Shown here piece after piece: positions 8,409 through 16,710 of a DNA stretch of 64,000 bases (positions are counted from its first letter, which is position 1; each line of letters begins with the position of its first letter). The translations under genes and the position numbers were made by a program. The notes beneath the pieces were generated by a model. That model was not told where the DNA came from and did no database searches. It saw nothing but the letters and a program-made list of their open reading frames with translations. The DNA comes from an uncultured Acetatifactor sp. (GTDB lineage: Bacteria; Bacillota; Clostridia; Lachnospirales; Lachnospiraceae), in NCBI GenBank assembly GCA_944384205.1, contig CALWSL010000016.1:1-64000 (forward strand), in the 5' to 3' direction.

Positions 8409-8659
8409 TGAGAATGACAGTCGGGGAATTTGAACGGGAGAAGCAGTACCAGACCGTGATGCATTTCGTGAGAAAACTCCTCGAAGAAGGGCTGATCTCC
8501 AAGGAGGAATACTGTCAGATTGATACAAGAAATCTGGAAAAATGGGAGCCGAAAACCGGCAGTTTACTTAGCGGAAAGTTCTTGATATATGCGGAAAACA
8601 GAGCGAACATGTCACATGGAAAGGAGGCATGTGCGTATGAGAAAGATAACAAGAATTGA
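8408..8659 (+). CDS. SHOCT-like small protein of recombinase module
   Basis: An 83-residue product whose central part, KLLEEGLISKEEYCQI, follows the SHOCT pattern (short helix, then G-I/L-I-S-x-E-E-Y). The gene overlaps its upstream neighbour by one base and runs 23 bases into the first recombinase gene, so three or four proteins are made from one message. The role is unknown; SHOCT segments are thought to mediate protein contacts. GTG 8405 or ATG 8414 are alternative starts. Confidence 0.6.
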   Translation: MRMTVGEFEREKQYQTVMHFVRKLLEEGLISKEEYCQIDTRNLEKWEPKTGSLLSGKFLIYAENRANMSHGKEACAYEKDNKN

Positions 8660-10424
8660 GCCGACAGCTCCCGTGGTAAAACAGAAAAGACGTGTGGCGG
8701 CATATGCCAGGGTGTCGATGGATACGGAGCGTCTCCAGCATTCCCTCTCCGCTCAGATCAGCTACTATAACGATAAGATTCAGAAGAATCCGGAGTGGCT
8801 CTTTGCGGGCGTATATGCGGACAACGGAATCTCCGGCACCGGGACGGCAAAGCGGGAGGAATTCAACAGGCTGATTGCTGACTGCGAGGCAGGAAAGATT
8901 GATCTGGTGCTGACCAAGTCCATCAGCCGGTTTGCCAGGAATACGGTAGACCTTCTGGAGACGGTCCGCCATCTGAAGGAGATCGGTGTGGAGGTCTGGT
9001 TTGAGCGGGAAAACATCCGCTCTTTTGACGGGGATGGCGAGCTGCTGCTTTCCATCCTCGCTTCATTTGCCCAGGAAGAAAGCCGATCCATTTCAGAAAA
9101 CTGCAAGTGGGGAATCCGGAAGCGTTTTGAAAACGGAATTCCCAACGGGCATTTCAGGATTTACGGATACCGCTGGGAGGGAGATGAGCTGCTCATTGTG
9201 CCGGAGGAAGCGGCTGTGGTGCGGCGTATATTCCGGAACTTCCTCGATGGGAAGTCCCGGCTTGAGACGGAGCGGGAGTTTGCCGAAGAAGGGATCACCA
9301 CAAGGGACGGGTGCCGATGGGTGGATTCCAACATCAAGAAGGTGCTCACGAACTGCACATATACAGGAGACCTTCTCCTGCAGAAGGAGTACATTTCCGA
9401 TCCCATCCATAAAAAACGCAGGCAGAACCGAGGGGAGCTTCCCCAGTATTTTGTGCCGGAACACCATGAGGCCATCATTGACCGGGAGACCTTTCGGTAT
9501 GTGCAGGAAGAAATGGAACGGCGTAAGGAACTGGGAGCGCTGGCGAACAAGAGCCTGAATACCTGCTGTTTTACCGGCAGGATGAAATGTCCCCACTGCG
9601 GCTGCAGCTACATGCACAACCGGCGTACAAAGAACGGCAGTTATCAGGAGTACTGGACCTGCGGCAGCAGGAAGAAAAAGAAGGTGGGTGATGGATGTCC
9701 GGTAAGCGGCTCCATCAGCCAGAAGGCTCTGGAGAAGGCATGCATGGAAGTCCTCGGATTGGAGGGCTTTAACGAGGAGGCGTTTCTTGCAGTCGTTGAC
9801 CACATCGAGGTGCCGGAAAGCTACACGCTGGACTTCTTCCTAAAAGACGGGACAGTGGTTCGCAAGGCTGCGCCAAACACCGGGCATCAGGACTGCTGGA
9901 CGCCGGAATACAAGGCGAAAGCTTCCGCATACCGTCGGGAGCATGCGGCGATGGGAAAGAAAGGCGCATCCTGTTTTACATCCAAAATCAAATGCGCGGA
10001 GTGCGGCTGCAACTTCCGGGGACATACACAACGAAGTGTATCTTCAGAAAGCGGAAGAATGAAGCACTGGCGGTGCAGCAGCGGCTCTGCCGTCTGCGGC
10101 ACTCCCGGCCTGCGTGACGACCTTCTTCGGAAGCTCGCCGCAGAAGTGATGGGAACGGAGGTATTTGACGAAGAACGATTCCTGGAGCAGGTTGACCGGA
10201 TTGTCGTAAATAAGGAAAAGGAACTGACTTTTGTGTTTTGCGATGGCCGGGAAGTGACAAGGGCGTGGGAATACAAGAGGCAGATGCCGCCCTGGTCGAA
10301 AGAGCGCAGAGCTTCTTTTGCAAGAAAGCCAAGGAGAAGTTTTACAGAAGAAGAGCGCAAAGCTGCCAGTGAGAGGATGAAAAAGCTGAGGAAGGAGCGT
10401 GGAAGCGAATGGCGAAAAAGGTAA
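8637..10424 (+). CDS. Large serine recombinase 1, with duplicated zinc-ribbon half
   Basis: A 595-residue member of the large serine recombinases that integrate and excise mobile elements. The resolvase domain shows AAYARVSMD with the nucleophilic Ser, GISGTGTAKREEFNRL, and KSISRFARNTVD; a recombinase domain follows from about residue 165. The C-terminal half is unusual: the zinc ribbon (CPHCGCSY...) and its following strand region repeat a second time (CAECGCNF... then an FVFCDGRE strand echoing FFLKDGT). No long coiled coil is evident. ATG 8637 is set by AAGGAGG 9 bases upstream. It overlaps recombinase 2 by 16 bases; both are clearly richer in G+C than the R-M operon. Confidence 0.92.
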   Translation: MRKITRIEPTAPVVKQKRRVAAYARVSMDTERLQHSLSAQISYYNDKIQKNPEWLFAGVYADNGISGTGTAKREEFNRLIADCEAGKIDLVLTKSISRFARNTVDLLETVRHLKEIGVEVWFERENIRSFDGDGELLLSILASFAQEESRSISENCKWGIRKRFENGIPNGHFRIYGYRWEGDELLIVPEEAAVVRRIFRNFLDGKSRLETEREFAEEGITTRDGCRWVDSNIKKVLTNCTYTGDLLLQKEYISDPIHKKRRQNRGELPQYFVPEHHEAIIDRETFRYVQEEMERRKELGALANKSLNTCCFTGRMKCPHCGCSYMHNRRTKNGSYQEYWTCGSRKKKKVGDGCPVSGSISQKALEKACMEVLGLEGFNEEAFLAVVDHIEVPESYTLDFFLKDGTVVRKAAPNTGHQDCWTPEYKAKASAYRREHAAMGKKGASCFTSKIKCAECGCNFRGHTQRSVSSESGRMKHWRCSSGSAVCGTPGLRDDLLRKLAAEVMGTEVFDEERFLEQVDRIVVNKEKELTFVFCDGREVTRAWEYKRQMPPWSKERRASFARKPRRSFTEEERKAASERMKKLRKERGSEWRKR

Positions 10425-11983
10425 TGAAGATCCCGGCAACGGTCAGCCAGTTTACGGCATCTCCTATCGACAGCCGGAAAAAGAGAAAAGTCGCCGGATA
10501 TGCCCGTGTATCCACAGACCATGACGAGCAGCTGACCAGTTATGAGGCACAGCTGGATTATTACACCACCCTCATCAAAAGCCATGACGACTGGGAGTTT
10601 GCCGGGATGTATTCTGACGAAGGGGTGACCGGGACCAGCACCAAAAAAAGAGAGGGATTCCAGACAATGGTGGCCGATGCTCTGGCAGGGAAAATCGACC
10701 TAATCATCACCAAGAGCGTGAGCCGCTTTGCCAGAAATACGGTGGACAGCCTTTCCACCATCCGGGAACTGAAGGAGCACAACACAGAGGTCTATTTCGA
10801 GAAGGAAAACATCTGGACATTCGATTCCAAGGGAGAGCTGCTGATCACTATCATGTCCTCCCTGGCCCAGGAAGAAAGCCGCTCCATTTCGGAGAACGTC
10901 ACCTGGGGACACCGGAAGCGGATGGCGGACGGCAAGGTGGCGGTGGCCTACAGCCGGTTCATCGGCTACGATAAGGGGGAAGACGGCAGCATGGTGATCA
11001 ATGAGGAGGAGGCCAAGGTCATCCGGCTGATTTACGGAGAGTTCCTGACGGGGCTTTCCTACCACGCCATTGCCGACCGGCTGACGGCTCTTGGCATTCA
11101 AACGCCCGGAGGCAAAAGAAAATGGAGCCAGAGCACGGTAAAGAGCATCCTCCAGAATGAGAAATACAAGGGAGATGCCCTGCTGCAGAAAAGCTACACA
11201 CCGGATTTTTTAACCAAGAAGCAGGTCGTCAATAATGGCGAGGTTCCTCAATATTATGTGCAGGGAAGTCACGAGCCCATCATTGAGCCGGAAATTTTTG
11301 ACCGGGTGCAGGATATGATCAAGCAGCGGGCTGCCAAACGGGGATACAGCGGAGTGACGATTTTCTCTTCCAGGATTTACTGCGGAGAGTGCGGTGCGGC
11401 CTATGGCTCCAAGGTCTGGCACAGCACGGACAAATATCGGAGGGTGATCTGGCAGTGCAACGCCAAGTTCATAGAAAAGAAACACTGCAGCACTCCCCAC
11501 CTGACGGAGGAGGAGATCAAAGCCGCCTTTGTCCGGGCGGCAAATAAGCTGCTCACGGACAGAACGGTGGTGCTGAAGGAACTGCGGGAAATCCAGAAGA
11601 CTCTCACCGGTACCGATGAGCTGGAAGCAGAGCAGAAACAGCTGGCGGAGCAGATGAATGCGGATGCCGATGCGGTGCAGGAGCTGATTGCCCAGAATGC
11701 ACGGGTGGCGCAGGATCAGACCGAGTACAATCTCCGATACGATGCACTGGTTTCCCGCTTTGACAAGACAAAGGAACGGTACGAGCAGGTCACTGCAGAG
11801 ATCGCTATGAAGGGCGTCCGCAGGCGGGAGTTCGGGCGATTTATCAAGTCGGTGGAGAACCTGCCGGAGATGATCCACGAGTTTGACGAGGCACTCTGGG
11901 GCAGCCTGGTAGAAAAGGTGACGGTATACAGCAAGGACAAAATCGTGTTTACCATGACCAGCGGCATGGAGATCGGGGTCTGA
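10409..11983 (+). CDS. Large serine recombinase 2
   Basis: A 524-residue TndX/CcrA-like recombinase. The catalytic domain shows AGYARVSTDHDEQLTS with the nucleophilic Ser and KSVSRFARNTVD; then the recombinase domain (LTALGIQTPGGKRKWS), a zinc ribbon (CGECGAAY with a later C...C pair), and a coiled coil (about residues 400-470, ELEAEQKQLAEQ) as used for synapsis control. Translation overlaps the end of recombinase 1, so equal production and joint action are likely, as with paired recombinases such as CcrA and CcrB. A terminator follows within 15 bases. Confidence 0.93.
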   Translation: MAKKVMKIPATVSQFTASPIDSRKKRKVAGYARVSTDHDEQLTSYEAQLDYYTTLIKSHDDWEFAGMYSDEGVTGTSTKKREGFQTMVADALAGKIDLIITKSVSRFARNTVDSLSTIRELKEHNTEVYFEKENIWTFDSKGELLITIMSSLAQEESRSISENVTWGHRKRMADGKVAVAYSRFIGYDKGEDGSMVINEEEAKVIRLIYGEFLTGLSYHAIADRLTALGIQTPGGKRKWSQSTVKSILQNEKYKGDALLQKSYTPDFLTKKQVVNNGEVPQYYVQGSHEPIIEPEIFDRVQDMIKQRAAKRGYSGVTIFSSRIYCGECGAAYGSKVWHSTDKYRRVIWQCNAKFIEKKHCSTPHLTEEEIKAAFVRAANKLLTDRTVVLKELREIQKTLTGTDELEAEQKQLAEQMNADADAVQELIAQNARVAQDQTEYNLRYDALVSRFDKTKERYEQVTAEIAMKGVRRREFGRFIKSVENLPEMIHEFDEALWGSLVEKVTVYSKDKIVFTMTSGMEIGV

Positions 11984-11995
11984 TGAAAAGCAACA

Positions 11996-12037
11996 GCGGA
12001 CGCTTCACTTTTTTGGGGTGGGGCGTCCTTTTTTTTG
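11996..12037 (+). terminator. Terminator of recombinase operon
   Basis: GGACGC (11998-12003) pairs with GCGTCC (12023-12028), followed by eight T residues. It ends the recombinase module. Confidence 0.85.
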
Positions 12038-12117
12038 TAGAAATTTCGTCAATCTTATGTTATAATACCTTATCTGATTAGTGAAACAAGTGAACGCATT
12101 TTCGGGAGAAAGAGAAT

Positions 12118-12333
12118 ATGCTGAGAAACAATATCGAATTGGACGTAAAGATAAAATGTATCGAGCAGAGTAAGCCGCAGTCAAAGATTGCGGAAGAAAT
12201 CGGAACGTCGGCTCCATATGTGAGCCGGATTGTAAACAGCGGCGATAAGGTGCTGAATAAGACTTTTGTTCAGATCATGGAGTCACTAGGGTATGATGTG
12301 GAATTAACTTATGTGAAGAGAGATAGCGAATAG
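12118..12333 (+). CDS. Small XRE-like HTH protein
   Basis: A 71-residue protein with a helix-turn-helix (KIAEEIGTSAPYVSRIVNSG, about residues 22-41) of the Cro/cI type. It lies 14 bases before a membrane-anchored coiled-coil gene and probably shares its message. A TATAAT at 12061-12066 lies upstream but no good -35 is visible. Likely the regulator of its own two-gene unit. Confidence 0.7.
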   Translation: MLRNNIELDVKIKCIEQSKPQSKIAEEIGTSAPYVSRIVNSGDKVLNKTFVQIMESLGYDVELTYVKRDSE

Positions 12334-12347
12334 TCAGGAGGGGGATT

Positions 12348-12803
12348 ATGGCAAAAATACCTACAAATAGCGCAAAACTTACACGCAGTGATAAGGCTCA
12401 TCAAAAGTTTATGGACAAGTTGAATGCCGTAAAAAATGCTGGCGAAAAGGGAATGGATTCTATAGGGATGATTCATAAACAAACAGTTGACGCTTCTAAT
12501 GAGTACGCCAAAACTGTGGCAGCTTCACAAGAGTCTGAGCGTACGAGACTCTATGATATTATTTCGACAAGCAAGGACAACGAACTCATAAAATGGGCGC
12601 AAAATAGACTGAGAGAATTAGATCGAAACCAAGGGGAAGCACAAAACCAGCATGATCTTTTTTTGAAGGACGAAAGAGAAACATCAAATAAAAATATTGT
12701 CGGAACGTTTCTGTGTATTTTAGCGGCAGGGGGATTTGTGGTGGGTAATAAACAGATACGACAAGTGGCGAAAAATACTTTGAATTTACTTTCCAAAAAA
12801 TGA
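12348..12803 (+). CDS. Coiled-coil protein with C-terminal membrane segment
   Basis: A 151-residue protein of unknown function, with ribosome site AGGAGGGGG just before the ATG. Residues 1-110 are hydrophilic and helical, rich in K, E and Q; a single hydrophobic segment (IVGTFLCILAAGGFVVG) near residues 117-133 precedes a basic tail. That points to a tail-anchored inner-membrane protein with a cytosolic coiled coil. Pairing with an HTH gene suggests a small regulated unit, possibly a toxin-antitoxin or phage-related module, but nothing in the sequence proves it. Confidence 0.55.
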   Translation: MAKIPTNSAKLTRSDKAHQKFMDKLNAVKNAGEKGMDSIGMIHKQTVDASNEYAKTVAASQESERTRLYDIISTSKDNELIKWAQNRLRELDRNQGEAQNQHDLFLKDERETSNKNIVGTFLCILAAGGFVVGNKQIRQVAKNTLNLLSKK

Positions 12804-12898
12804 TTTATTCGTTGATATGTAAGCTATAAATTAGGGACTGTTAAAGAAGCATTCGGAATTGGCATACTGTTATATCACAGGAATGGAGAGAATTACTT

Positions 12899-13363
12899 AT
12901 GATCCGTGAAATCCACAAAGATGAGGTTGTGCTGCTAAAAGATTTTTTATATGAAGCAATCTATATTCCGGAGGGCGTAACTCCGCCACCGAGAAGTATC
13001 CTCAAACAATCGGAGCTTCGAGTATATATAGACGATTTCGGTTCCCGGAAAGGGGATCATTGCCTGGTGGCTGACTGCGGCGGAAAAGTAGTGGGCGCTG
13101 TGTGGACAAGAATCATGAACGATTACGGCCATGTGGATGATGATACGCCATCCTTTGCAATTTCCCTGTATAAGGAGTATCGTGGAAAAGGCATTGGCAC
13201 ACAGATGATGGTGAAAATGCTGGAGTTGCTGAAAAATCAGGGTTTTAAAAGGGCGTCACTGGCAGTGCAGAAAGCCAACTATGCTGTAAAATTGTATAAG
13301 CGGGTAGGGTTTCGGACTGTAGATGAAAATGAGCAGGAATATATCATGGTGTGTGAGTTATGA
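12899..13363 (+). CDS. GNAT family N-acetyltransferase
   Basis: A 154-residue GNAT fold enzyme that would transfer an acetyl group from acetyl-CoA to an unknown amine. The acetyl-CoA loop is visible as SLYKEYRGKGIGTQMM, followed by the typical ASLAVQKANYAVKLYKRVGF motif B. The stop overlaps the next start (ATGA), so it is coupled to a second GNAT gene. Substrate cannot be read from the sequence. Confidence 0.88.
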   Translation: MIREIHKDEVVLLKDFLYEAIYIPEGVTPPPRSILKQSELRVYIDDFGSRKGDHCLVADCGGKVVGAVWTRIMNDYGHVDDDTPSFAISLYKEYRGKGIGTQMMVKMLELLKNQGFKRASLAVQKANYAVKLYKRVGFRTVDENEQEYIMVCEL

Positions 13364-13839
13364 GAAATCAAAGAGTAGAAGTCAGAAGATACCAACCATC
13401 CGACTGTCAGGAATTAACGGAGATGTTCTATAATACTGTGCATACCGTCAATGCAAGGGATTATTCCAAAGAGCAGCTAAATGCCTGGGCCACGGGACAG
13501 GTAGATATGGATAAATGGAACAAGTCGCTGCAGGAGCATTATAGTCTGGTGGCAATCTTGAATGATAGGATTGTGGGTTTTGGAGACATAGACGAAACAG
13601 GATATCTTGACCGCCTGTATGTACATAAAGATTATCAGGAGCAGGGAATTGCCTCTGTGCTCTGTGATCATCTGGAACAGGCAGTATCAGGAAAAATCAT
13701 CACTCATGCATCCGTTACGGCAAAAGGATTTTTTGAAAAGAGAGGATACAGAGTGGTAAAGAGGCAGGAAGTGGAAAGGCAGGGGGTTCTACTGACTAAT
13801 TTTGTGATGATGTATGAAAAACCTTGTTTTTTATCCTGA
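13360..13839 (+). CDS. GNAT family N-acetyltransferase
   Basis: A 159-residue GNAT enzyme with the acetyl-CoA binding loop YVHKDYQEQGIASVLCDHLE. The opening RRYQPSDCQELTEMFYNTV resembles the YafP/ElaA-like subgroup. It overlaps the previous GNAT gene by four bases, and the hydrolase frame begins just after its stop, so the three may form one message. Substrate unknown. Confidence 0.88.
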   Translation: MRNQRVEVRRYQPSDCQELTEMFYNTVHTVNARDYSKEQLNAWATGQVDMDKWNKSLQEHYSLVAILNDRIVGFGDIDETGYLDRLYVHKDYQEQGIASVLCDHLEQAVSGKIITHASVTAKGFFEKRGYRVVKRQEVERQGVLLTNFVMMYEKPCFLS

Positions 13840-13880
13840 CTGGAAAGAAAAGAAAATCGGAATATGTGGAGGTGAATCCA

Positions 13881-14705
13881 TTGAGAGAAAATGTATATCA
13901 GTCTCCTTGCGGACCAATTCATTATTGGGTAAGTGTTTTAACTCCGGATGCAATCACGCTCGTTTTTCTTCCTGGGCTGACTGCGGATCATAGATTGTTT
14001 GACAAACAAATTGAGTTCTTTTACGACAAGTATAACATTGTTGTATGGGATGCGCCTGCACATGCAGCTTCATGGCCTTTTCAGTTCAACTTTGACCTGT
14101 TCGATAAAGCCAAATGGCTCAATACAATTTTGGAGCGAGAGAAAATTGTCAAACCTGTTATTATCGGTCAATCAATGGGCGGATATGTGGGCCAAGCTTT
14201 TGCGCAGCTTTATCCGGACCAACTGAAAGGGTTTATTTCTGTTGACTCTGCACCGTTACAGAGAAAATATGTGACAGCAGCTGAACTTTGGCTTTTGAAA
14301 AGAATGGAACCCGTATATACCCACTATCCGTGGAAATTACTTTTGAAATCAGGAACGGAAGGTGTAGCTGTTTCTGATTACGGCAGAAATCTAATGCGGG
14401 AAATGATGTTGGTTTACGAGGGAAACCAGAAACGTTATGCACAAATTGCCGGGCATGGATTTCGTATCCTGGCAGCTGCGATGGAAAAGAATTTACCTTA
14501 TGAAATCAAATGTCCAGCTATGTTGCTATGCGGTACACAAGATCATGCTGGTTCATGTATACGTTATAATAAGGCATGGCATCGAGACACGCATATTCCA
14601 TTGAAATGGATTGAAGATGCGGGGCATAACTCTAATACAGATAAGCCGGAATGGATAAACGATTTGATTGAAGAATTTCTTTCAAACATTTCGAGAGATC
14701 AATAA
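13881..14705 (+). CDS. Alpha/beta hydrolase
   Basis: A 274-residue alpha/beta-hydrolase. The oxyanion region FLPGLTADHRLFDKQ, the nucleophile elbow GQSMGGYVGQ, and a late catalytic His in EDAGHNSNTD are visible, with Asp in GTQDHAGS. TTG 13881 is chosen because GGAGGTG (13868-13874) lies 6 bases before it. It lacks a signal peptide, so it acts in the cytosol on an unknown ester or amide. Confidence 0.82.
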   Translation: MRENVYQSPCGPIHYWVSVLTPDAITLVFLPGLTADHRLFDKQIEFFYDKYNIVVWDAPAHAASWPFQFNFDLFDKAKWLNTILEREKIVKPVIIGQSMGGYVGQAFAQLYPDQLKGFISVDSAPLQRKYVTAAELWLLKRMEPVYTHYPWKLLLKSGTEGVAVSDYGRNLMREMMLVYEGNQKRYAQIAGHGFRILAAAMEKNLPYEIKCPAMLLCGTQDHAGSCIRYNKAWHRDTHIPLKWIEDAGHNSNTDKPEWINDLIEEFLSNISRDQ

Positions 14706-14771
14706 CTTCCCGTTGCCGAACAATCGCCACTGCTGCTCAGGGCTTTCGTCTCCCGCAGGGGGTGTTCAAAG

Positions 14772-15761
14772 GTGTTCATTTCCAAAATGAAAAAATGTGA
14801 TTGTATCAAATACCTCAAATTAGTAGATCCCTGTTGTGGTTCTGGTGGTATGTTTGTGCAGTCTGTAAAATTTTTACAAGCTCATAGTGGAAATCGTAAT
14901 CATATTTCTATCTATGGACAAGAATCTAATCCAGACACATGGAAAATGGCAAAAATGAATATGGTTATTCGGGGGATTGATGCTGATTTTGGACCATATC
15001 ATGCAGATACTTTCTTTAATGATATTCACAGTACGTTAAAAGCGGATTTTATTATGGCAAATCCCCCCTTTAATCTATCTAACTGGGGACAGGAGAAATT
15101 GCAGGAAGATAAGCGTTGGAAATATGGGCTACCACCCGCAGGAAATGCTAACTTTGCATGGATTCAGCATATGATTCATCACTTAGCGCCTAATGGGAAA
15201 ATAGGTCTTGTTCTTGCAAATGGTGCATTATCTTCACAGACTGGTGGAGAAGGAGATATTAGAAAAGGAATCATAGAGGATGATTTGATTGAAGGAATTG
15301 TCGCTTTGCCGACACAGCTATTTTACAGTGTGACAATTCCGGTAACACTTTGGTTTATCAGTAAGAACAAAAAGCAAAAGGGAAAAACTTTGTTTATTGA
15401 TGCCCGTAAAATGGGGTATATGGTTGATCGCAAGCACAGAGATTTTACGGAAGGAATTCAAGAGGACGGAACATTAGGAGATATTGATTTACTTGCAAAA
15501 ACGTTTGAGGATTTTCAAAATGGAACACTTGAAGAAGTAAAAGGATTCTGTGCAATAGCTGATATTGAAGCAATTGCAAAGCAGGATTATATCTTAACTC
15601 CAGGCAGGTATGTAGGAATTGAGGAGCAAGAAGATGATGGAGAACCCTTTGAGGAGAAAATGACAAGACTCACTAATGAGTTAGCTGGAATGTTTGCTAA
15701 ATCTCACGATTTGGAAGAGGAGATACGTAGAAAATTGGGGGCGATTGGGTATGAAATATAA
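14772..15761 (+). pseudogene. hsdM: 5'-truncated type I restriction methylase subunit HsdM
   Basis: The frame encodes the AdoMet-binding and catalytic part of HsdM: VDPCCGSGGMFVQS (motif I) and MANPPFNLSNW (NPPF, motif IV), and then the typical C-terminal part of the family. The N-terminal helical domain and the region before motif I, about 160-200 residues, are missing. The first about 15 residues (before KLVDPCC) are not HsdM-like and come from a fusion point near 14800; upstream DNA has no HsdM sequence. The start is a GTG without a ribosome site. It overlaps hsdS by 11 bases, the normal type I arrangement. It is unlikely to work. Confidence 0.8.
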
Positions 15762-16242
15762 ATTAGAAGAGATTGTTGAAGTAACGATGGGACAATCGCC
15801 GAAATCAGAATACTACAATTCTGAAGGGAAAGGTATGCCGTTCTTACAAGGGAATAGAACTTTTGGATATAAAAAACCTACATTTGACACATACACAACA
15901 TTAGTCACAAAAGCTGCCAAAGCAGGTGATGTGATAATGAGTGTTCGAGCACCTGTTGGTGATTTGAACATTACACCAGTAGATATGTGCTTGGGGCGTG
16001 GTGTATGTTCATTGCGAATGAAAAATGGAAATCAAGAGTTTTTGTATTATATGATGAAATTTTATATGCGGCAGTTATTAAACAAGGAAAGTGGAACGGT
16101 GTTTAGTTCTGTTAATAGAAATGATATCTGTGGATTAGAAGTGGATATTCCAAGCGATTTTAATATGCAGCAAAAAATTGCCCGCTATTTAACGATGATT
16201 GACGACAAAGTAGAACTTAATATGCAGATAAATTCAAATTGA
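15751..16242 (+). pseudogene. hsdS: 3'-truncated type I specificity subunit HsdS
   Basis: A 163-residue fragment holding one target recognition domain (EIVEVTMGQSPKSEYYN, then FLQGNRTFG, VRAPVGDLN) and the start of the first conserved helix (QQKIARYLTMIDDKVELN). Full HsdS proteins have about 400 residues with two recognition domains, so the second half is absent. The frame ends in non-HsdS sequence exactly where a TTGATT promoter element of the next cassette begins (16239). With the truncated hsdM this is the wreck of a type I restriction locus. No hsdR is present here. Confidence 0.82.
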
Positions 16243-16294
16243 TTTACCGTCCTAAGTTTGTTATAATACCGTTATGGGTACTGCCATAACGGTA
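16239..16294 (+). promoter_or_regulatory. Promoter and 5' hairpin of small toxin-like mRNA
   Basis: TTGATT (16239-16244) and TATAAT (16262-16267) are 17 bases apart. The predicted start near 16274 falls inside a perfect 11-bp inverted repeat, TACCGTTATGG (16267-16277) with CCATAACGGTA (16284-16294). A second dyad, AGTCCT/AGGACT, follows near 16302-16320. These would structure the leader of the 32-residue ORF. Confidence 0.65.
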
Positions 16295-16379
16295 GGCGGT
16301 TAGTCCTTGAACGGAGGACTGTGACCTCCGATTACATAGAAATCTGCTTGCAGAAATCTTGAAAAGGAGGATATTGCTT

Positions 16380-16478
16380 ATGCTCACCATCGAAAGCTTG
16401 ATAGCTGTCATTAGTCTATGCTTGACATGCTTCAGTCTTGGCTATTCGCTTGGTAAGAATAGCAAGACACAAAAATAA
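16380..16478 (+). CDS. 32-residue hydrophobic peptide, candidate type I toxin
   Basis: An ATG preceded by AAAAGGAGG (16362-16370) at 9 bases opens a 32-codon frame. The peptide has one predicted membrane helix (LIAVISLCLTCFSLGYSLG) and a basic, polar tail ending KNSKTQK. Size, topology and tail match small membrane toxins of type I toxin-antitoxin systems such as TxpA, Fst and holin-like toxins. A 110-base leader, its own promoter and terminator, and a facing antisense promoter support the reading. It is not proven that the peptide is toxic. Confidence 0.6.
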   Translation: MLTIESLIAVISLCLTCFSLGYSLGKNSKTQK

Positions 16479-16512
16479 CCGCCCAAGCGTCGCAAACTTA
16501 GCGGTTATTTTT
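16472..16512. terminator. Symmetric terminator shared by sense and antisense RNA
   Basis: AAAATAACCGC (16472-16482) pairs with GCGGTTATTTT (16501-16511); A-tract and T-tract on both sides let it end transcripts from either strand. It overlaps the stop codon of the 32-residue ORF. Confidence 0.8.
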
Positions 16513-16559
16513 ATAACACTATAAATGCGGACTAGCCGTCTATCGGCAGTACCTTTTAT
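16472..16559 (-). ncRNA. Candidate antisense antitoxin RNA
   Basis: On the minus strand, TTGACA (16594-16589) and TAATAT (16571-16566) have 17-base spacing. A transcript from about 16559 would run through GGTACTGCC to the symmetric terminator at 16512-16472, giving roughly 88 nt. Its 3' end is complementary to the 3' end of the toxin-like mRNA, as in txpA/RatA of Bacillus subtilis. Boundaries are predicted from motifs only. Confidence 0.55.
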
Positions 16560-16710
16560 AATATTATATTACCATTCATTTGCTCATATGTCAACGATAT
16601 AATATTTTTATGGAACTATAATCATTTATATATTTAAGATGCTAAATACGAGATTTTTTTATCAGTGTTGAATGTTACAGATATAATACAACTATAGAAA
16701 GGAAATAACT

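Noticed and set aside
8780-11880. Long minus-strand frames across the two serine recombinases
   Set aside because: They result from high G+C content; no ribosome sites, no motifs, and the plus-strand proteins are certain.
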